DNA of 64,000 nt from a virus, in IMG/VR virus record IMGVR_UViG_3300044635_001202, positions 1-64,000 of that record, one strand, 5' to 3'. The translations under genes and the position numbers were made by a program. The notes beneath the pieces were generated by a model that was not told the origin of the DNA, searched no databases, and worked only from the letters and a program-made list of their open reading frames with translations. This document shows, one piece after another, positions 60,388-64,000 of this stretch. Numbering within the stretch: the stretch's first letter is position 1; each line of letters begins with the position of its first letter.

Positions 60388-61206
60388 AGTGATATTCTCC
60401 GCATTTAATTGGGGTTCGTTTACTAATACACCTGAATTCGATAAATCGTCATTTTTTTGTTCCAATAATTTATTTACTACATCTCTGGTAAAGATTATAC
60501 TATCTGGATTAGCTGGTTTGTCAACAAAACCTTTACCTGAAAAAGTAATATCTCTTAATACTCTGCCAATTTTGTAGTTAGAGTGTTCACCCTGACCTCC
60601 ATAAGCTCTTAAATATTTTGTTAGATAAGCAGTGTCTTCATTTCTTGCTAATATTTTATACTCTGCAGTTTCTTTATTAATTAGTCCATAATCGAAACCT
60701 TTGAAATAGCATTCCATGCTAACGTATTTTTTCCCAGATTCGATCTCATTAATCAAATTTTCTGCTCTAGCTTTAAGATCTGGATTACTGAAAGCTCTAT
60801 AAATTACAGATCCAGTTAAAATATGAAATTTATCTGGTAAGTCATTAATATCAATAATATTATTAATTGGAGATCCATCGTCATCGATAGGCCAATTAGA
60901 AGTAATATGTCCTATGATTAAATTTTCATTATGCTCTAAATTTGTTGGTTTGTCTTCCGGTGTATTACGAGCATTCCATACTTCTGTTTTATGAAAAATA
61001 TCGTCATTTTTATTCCATGCAGAACTTACTAAAATAGACTGAACATAGTACAAATCATTGTCATGTAATGATGCTATGGTTTTATTTTTAAGTTTATTGC
61101 TTTTAGAAACTTCACAAGGTTCCGCTAAGGAAGCATAAGAAACCGAAGCAGAAGCACATATTTTCTCAGCAATACCATCATGAATTTCTGCTGCAAAAAT
61201 TTGCAT
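59707..61206 (-). CDS. Prohead protease fused to scaffolding domain (499 aa)
   Basis: N-terminal half: U35-type serine protease pattern with His92 in 'NLEHNENLIIGHI', Ser163 in 'KYVSMECYFKGF', and the conserved later segment 'GRVLRDITFSGKGFVDKPA'. C-terminal half (about residue 274-499): Lys/Glu-rich coiled coil ('MKKMKAEFDEALAATKNEVE') that is a scaffold, ending in 'LVEFVCARLGKNLNKGE'. An internal ATG at codon 274 has its own ribosome binding site and a promoter-like octamer, so a separate scaffold protein may be made. It cleaves capsid and scaffold proteins during head maturation. Confidence 0.8.
   Translation of the reverse strand: MQIFAAEIHDGIAEKICASASVSYASLAEPCEVSKSNKLKNKTIASLHDNDLYYVQSILVSSAWNKNDDIFHKTEVWNARNTPEDKPTNLEHNENLIIGHITSNWPIDDDGSPINNIIDINDLPDKFHILTGSVIYRAFSNPDLKARAENLINEIESGKKYVSMECYFKGFDYGLINKETAEYKILARNEDTAYLTKYLRAYGGQGEHSNYKIGRVLRDITFSGKGFVDKPANPDSIIFTRDVVNKLLEQKNDDLSNSGVLVNEPQLNAENITMSAAVETNTDLNVPEAHALASDTPLSNETLEAAMKNKDAELVKKEEEMKKMKAEFDEALAATKNEVEITVAELQTALTDKQTELDTVKAELNAANEVIAAYKDKEAEMMKKEKMMKRKAALVEAGLDEESVASTLEKFENIDDTAFETMTSLFAGMKVKKAEMMMETPKKKPAKAEDVVDALEEVETTETVELGVGGEAESTVSNTRAELVEFVCARLGKNLNKGE
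60426..60433 (-). promoter_or_regulatory. Candidate internal promoter element AGGTGTAT (site D)
   Basis: On the - strand TTCAGGTGTATTAGTA lies inside the protease gene (codons for SGVLV), 38 bp before the nested scaffold ATG. Because it is coding DNA, a chance match cannot be excluded; the matching distance is what makes it notable. Confidence 0.35.
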
Positions 61207-61217
61207 AAATTACTTTC

Positions 61218-63398
61218 TTATGTTGATGGATAAAGCATAGAATAAAACGATGCTTTAGCCTGTTTTTGGTCTTCTACAGTTAAATCTCTGTTTAATTGTG
61301 ACGCTAGCTGTCTTAACCATACACTATAATGGTCTATAAAATTATTGTTTTTTACTAATAAATTATTTAATTCGGCTATAATTTTGTCAGAATCAATTAT
61401 GCAGAAAGGTTGTAAGTTGAATAGAATTTGCGTTTTTGTGCTTTCTAGTTCTCGTGCTTGCTCGTTAGACAAACTTCTTAGGTTTTTCTTATTATAAAAA
61501 TCTAATAAAATAGGATTGATAATTTCGCCAATTTTATCTTGTGCTTCAGATGCCCACAAGGAGATTGCTGCGCCTTTTTGTGGGGTAAAAGTTTTTGTTT
61601 TTCTGGGGGATGAATCCTTGGAAAGTTTTGGTCTGCCTTGTTGAGGTTCACCCGGCAAAGATTCTGGCGAATCTTTTGCCAACTTCGTTGGTGAAAGAGC
61701 TTGCTTCATTTCAAGTGCTGTTTTTTCTCCAGTTTTCTTCTTTTCTAGTTCCAAACCCACTTGAGATGGAGAGGCTACTCCTGTTTGTAATGCTATTTTC
61801 TTTAAACTATTATCTGGTGTCGGATCATACCACGGGCCTGCTTTGTTTACCATTCTTTCACCAGTTCTGTCTCTTTGTTCTCTATTGAGTCTAGATTTTT
61901 CCATATCTGGATCAAACCCAAAACGTGTTTGTAATAGTTCATCGCTAATAAGATTTCTATCTGCAAGCTGTACTAATAGTGCTTTCTCTGCATCTTCATT
62001 ACTAAGATCCATTCTATCAAATTCTACTTTAGCTGGATATCTAAAACCCATAGCTTTTTGTATTAATGCTATTTCTTTATCCCAAAATTCTGTAAGGATA
62101 TCTCTACCATATTGTAATCTTTGGGTTAATGTTTTGAGAGAAATAAAGTTATTTGTTGTTCCTGCTGCTCCGAAGGTTCCTGTTAATGTAGGAGGAATTC
62201 CAAGACCAGCATATACTGAATTAAGGTGAGGAATGTATTTGCCCTCTCCTAAAAATTGATGAACAGATGTTTTTGATTCTATAAGCTCTATATCTGGACC
62301 CCAGACAAGATCCATCGTTCCTCCTCCAACATTGTTTCCTAAAATCTGTGCTAGTTTAGCTGCGGCGGCTTTTGTGGGAGCAATTTTATGCTCTAGACTA
62401 CCTAGCTTAAAAATACGAATATTGCTTATAGCTCCGTCGAGAGCAGACATATCTGCTAACTTTAGTTTTTCAATAACAGTAATATCGTCCATGATAGAAT
62501 ATACCATAGGATATGCCCAGCTTTGCCAATCATCTTTTTTGTAATGAAATACAAGAGTTTTTTCTGCATCCAAAGGATATGCTTTTCTTGCTTTTGCTGC
62601 TTCTATAATTGGTAATGGTAAACCTTCCACTACTTTTTTCTCTTGTTCTGTTTTTGGATTATTAATAAGTTTACGTAAATTAGCTGGTAAAATTAATTCA
62701 TATCTTTTGTTCTGAACAAAAGAAGATAATGCTCCAGCTGATACTTCAACATACGCTGGATCAATAAAAGTATACTTCCAAGGAATTTCTCTTTTTTCTA
62801 CCGGAAGATCATCTATATCTGTTATCTGTAAATCTGGAGAAGCTACTGCTTTATATAGTTTTTCTGCTGCTTTTATACTTAATTTTCCTGTTTGTCTATT
62901 TATTACAATGTTTCCGGTTTTATATAGATTGTTTAAGAATCGTTCACTGCGATCTTTACCTCTAACTTTTTTAAACCACTGTCTGTAAAATCTTTCTATT
63001 CTTTTATTTTTATGAACTAATCTTATTCCTTGGCTAGCAAAATCACCCATAAGATCAATTACGTTTTTGACCAAACCTACTCTTTGATAGATATCCTCTG
63101 CTCTGATAAGAATATGTTTGATGTGTCTTGGAGTAGCTTCAGATGGTCTGAAAAAGTCATAGTCTGCTCTTGTTAATCCTGGTCTGCCTGATGTATTAGA
63201 GTCTAGATTAGAATAGTCTAATCCATATCTCCTCATAGCAGTAGACTTTTCAACTATATTGTATTCTGTAAGAGATTCTGATGATTTTTTAAGAGCATCT
63301 GTTTTACTCTGTAAATCTTCTCCCCATGTAACATAAGCATTTTCGTCTATGGGTGAGGCTGTTTGAATCGCTGAACTTTTTGGATATTTTTTGGCCAT
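61218..63398 (-). CDS. Portal protein
   Basis: 726 residues. The core has 'RAEDIYQRVGLVKNVIDLMG', 'FYRQWFKKVRGKDRSERFL', 'WKYTFIDPAYVEVSAG', 'LVFHYKKDDWQSWAYPMV', 'YIPHLNSVYAGLGIPPTLTG' and 'TLTQRLQYGRDILTEFWDKE', which follow the wing, stem and crown order of HK97/T4-type portals. The last 180 residues are Lys/Pro/Ser-rich and partly disordered, then helical. It lies between terminase and protease genes. It forms the dodecameric DNA gate of the head. Confidence 0.85.
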   Translation of the reverse strand: MAKKYPKSSAIQTASPIDENAYVTWGEDLQSKTDALKKSSESLTEYNIVEKSTAMRRYGLDYSNLDSNTSGRPGLTRADYDFFRPSEATPRHIKHILIRAEDIYQRVGLVKNVIDLMGDFASQGIRLVHKNKRIERFYRQWFKKVRGKDRSERFLNNLYKTGNIVINRQTGKLSIKAAEKLYKAVASPDLQITDIDDLPVEKREIPWKYTFIDPAYVEVSAGALSSFVQNKRYELILPANLRKLINNPKTEQEKKVVEGLPLPIIEAAKARKAYPLDAEKTLVFHYKKDDWQSWAYPMVYSIMDDITVIEKLKLADMSALDGAISNIRIFKLGSLEHKIAPTKAAAAKLAQILGNNVGGGTMDLVWGPDIELIESKTSVHQFLGEGKYIPHLNSVYAGLGIPPTLTGTFGAAGTTNNFISLKTLTQRLQYGRDILTEFWDKEIALIQKAMGFRYPAKVEFDRMDLSNEDAEKALLVQLADRNLISDELLQTRFGFDPDMEKSRLNREQRDRTGERMVNKAGPWYDPTPDNSLKKIALQTGVASPSQVGLELEKKKTGEKTALEMKQALSPTKLAKDSPESLPGEPQQGRPKLSKDSSPRKTKTFTPQKGAAISLWASEAQDKIGEIINPILLDFYNKKNLRSLSNEQARELESTKTQILFNLQPFCIIDSDKIIAELNNLLVKNNNFIDHYSVWLRQLASQLNRDLTVEDQKQAKASFYSMLYPST

Positions 63399-63452
63399 AT
63401 TTGTTATCTTATTGTGATTGTATTATAATTAGATTACAGTATTAGTTACACA

Positions 63453-63998
63453 TTATCTATATATTCCGGTATAAAAATCGTCATTAGCTCCGCTTGTAAA
63501 CCATTCTGGTCCTTTATACATTTTCCCTGACTGCTTAACTATTTTTGATCGATCTCCTCCAATAACCTCATAATCAATATTCGGCAATGCTCTGTTTATC
63601 TGTCTAGCTAGCATATTTGCAATAACTAAAGCACTATATCTATCTTTTCTTAATCGTCCTTTTTTACCGTTAGGCAATTTAACTTCTGGAGTATCCCATC
63701 TGTCTCTAGCTCCTGATCCGCTACTAGTCTGTGTCATAACAATTGTGGTCAATTCATTTTTAAGCTCTTCTATTTCTAATATGCATTCGCTAACACTATC
63801 ATAAATTGGATTTAAGTCTGCTGTCATAATATCTTTGCCTTCTTGATCTAGAGCTAGTCCCAAGGTTAATTGGTCAAATCTTGGAAATAGTAAAGCTTTA
63901 TCTTCAAAATCTTTTCTTAATCCATGATTGGCTTGTGCTGTCCAATCTGCTCTAGCGAACTGTATAAGCTCTATTAAATGTAAGCCGGGTTGACTGTC
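63453..63998 (-). CDS. terL: Terminase large subunit, C-terminal nuclease part (5' end outside window)
   Basis: The frame is open to the right edge, so only the last 180 or so residues are seen. A TTG at 63863 is an internal codon, not a likely start. The visible part reads through 'FPRFDQLTLGLALDQEGKD', 'IEELKNELTTIVMTQTSSG', 'RDRWDTPEVKLPNGKKGRL' and 'RKDRYSALVIANMLAR'. This is the end of the RNase-H-like nuclease domain in terminases, where the last Asp in 'RKDRYSAL' is the usual catalytic position. It cuts concatemeric DNA at packaging. It is followed by the portal gene. Confidence 0.75.
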   Translation of the reverse strand, partial: DSQPGLHLIELIQFARADWTAQANHGLRKDFEDKALLFPRFDQLTLGLALDQEGKDIMTADLNPIYDSVSECILEIEELKNELTTIVMTQTSSGSGARDRWDTPEVKLPNGKKGRLRKDRYSALVIANMLARQINRALPNIDYEVIGGDRSKIVKQSGKMYKGPEWFTSGANDDFYTGIYR

Positions 63999-64000
63999 TG

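Overview
The window is about 64 kb of an AT-rich tailed phage genome (Caudoviricetes) with a siphovirus-type late region. It runs off both ends of the window. No cellular housekeeping genes, tRNAs, rRNAs, CRISPR array or integrase were seen. Coding density is very high, the largest gene-free gap is about 200 bp, and no gap exceeds 300 bp. Most starts have a purine-rich ribosome binding site or overlap the previous stop codon.

Left end, + strand (1-3681): two small glycosyltransferase-like proteins, a NUMOD/PD-(D/E)XK-type (Vsr/DUF559-like) homing endonuclease, a putative single-strand annealing protein with its small zinc-ribbon partner, and a membrane-anchored DUF2135/YfaP-like protein. From 3650 to the right end every convincing gene is on the - strand, and the late region reads from right to left. 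In transcription order it holds: terminase large subunit (3' part), portal, prohead protease fused to scaffold, decoration protein, major capsid protein, a strong terminator, a block of about 8.5 kb of fibre-like, glycine-rich and small structural genes, then connector and neck proteins, tail tube, small tail-assembly proteins, a giant tape measure protein (5797 aa), a YadA-head-like fibre, a second fibre, two tail/hub-like proteins, a 2526-aa adhesin-like protein, a Tyr/Asn/Cys-rich protein, and a small zinc-binding protein.

The most unusual part is the tape measure protein. Beyond the normal TP901-type core it carries a HAD-phosphatase-like domain with all motifs visible, an ADP-ribosyltransferase-like domain with STS and ExE motifs, a second 'polyvalent-type' ART-like domain, pretoxin-like hydrophobic segments, and a leucine-rich-repeat-like region. 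Eight copies of a 'DTVPAxLTPGEFV' linker separate these modules. It looks like a virion protein that could deliver effector domains into the host along with the DNA.

A second new-looking signal is the octamer AGGTGTAT (- strand). It lies 38-63 bp upstream of the start codons of three - strand transcription blocks. A fourth copy sits the same distance upstream of a nested scaffold start inside the protease gene. It is a candidate phage late promoter. A GC-rich island (about 52.56-53.9 kb) inside the AT-rich genome marks recent mosaic exchange of receptor-binding genes.

Host: not determinable directly. The DUF2135-like protein and the LRR-like repeats resemble families that are common in Planctomycetes, which makes a planctomycete or related aquatic bacterium a reasonable but unproven guess.
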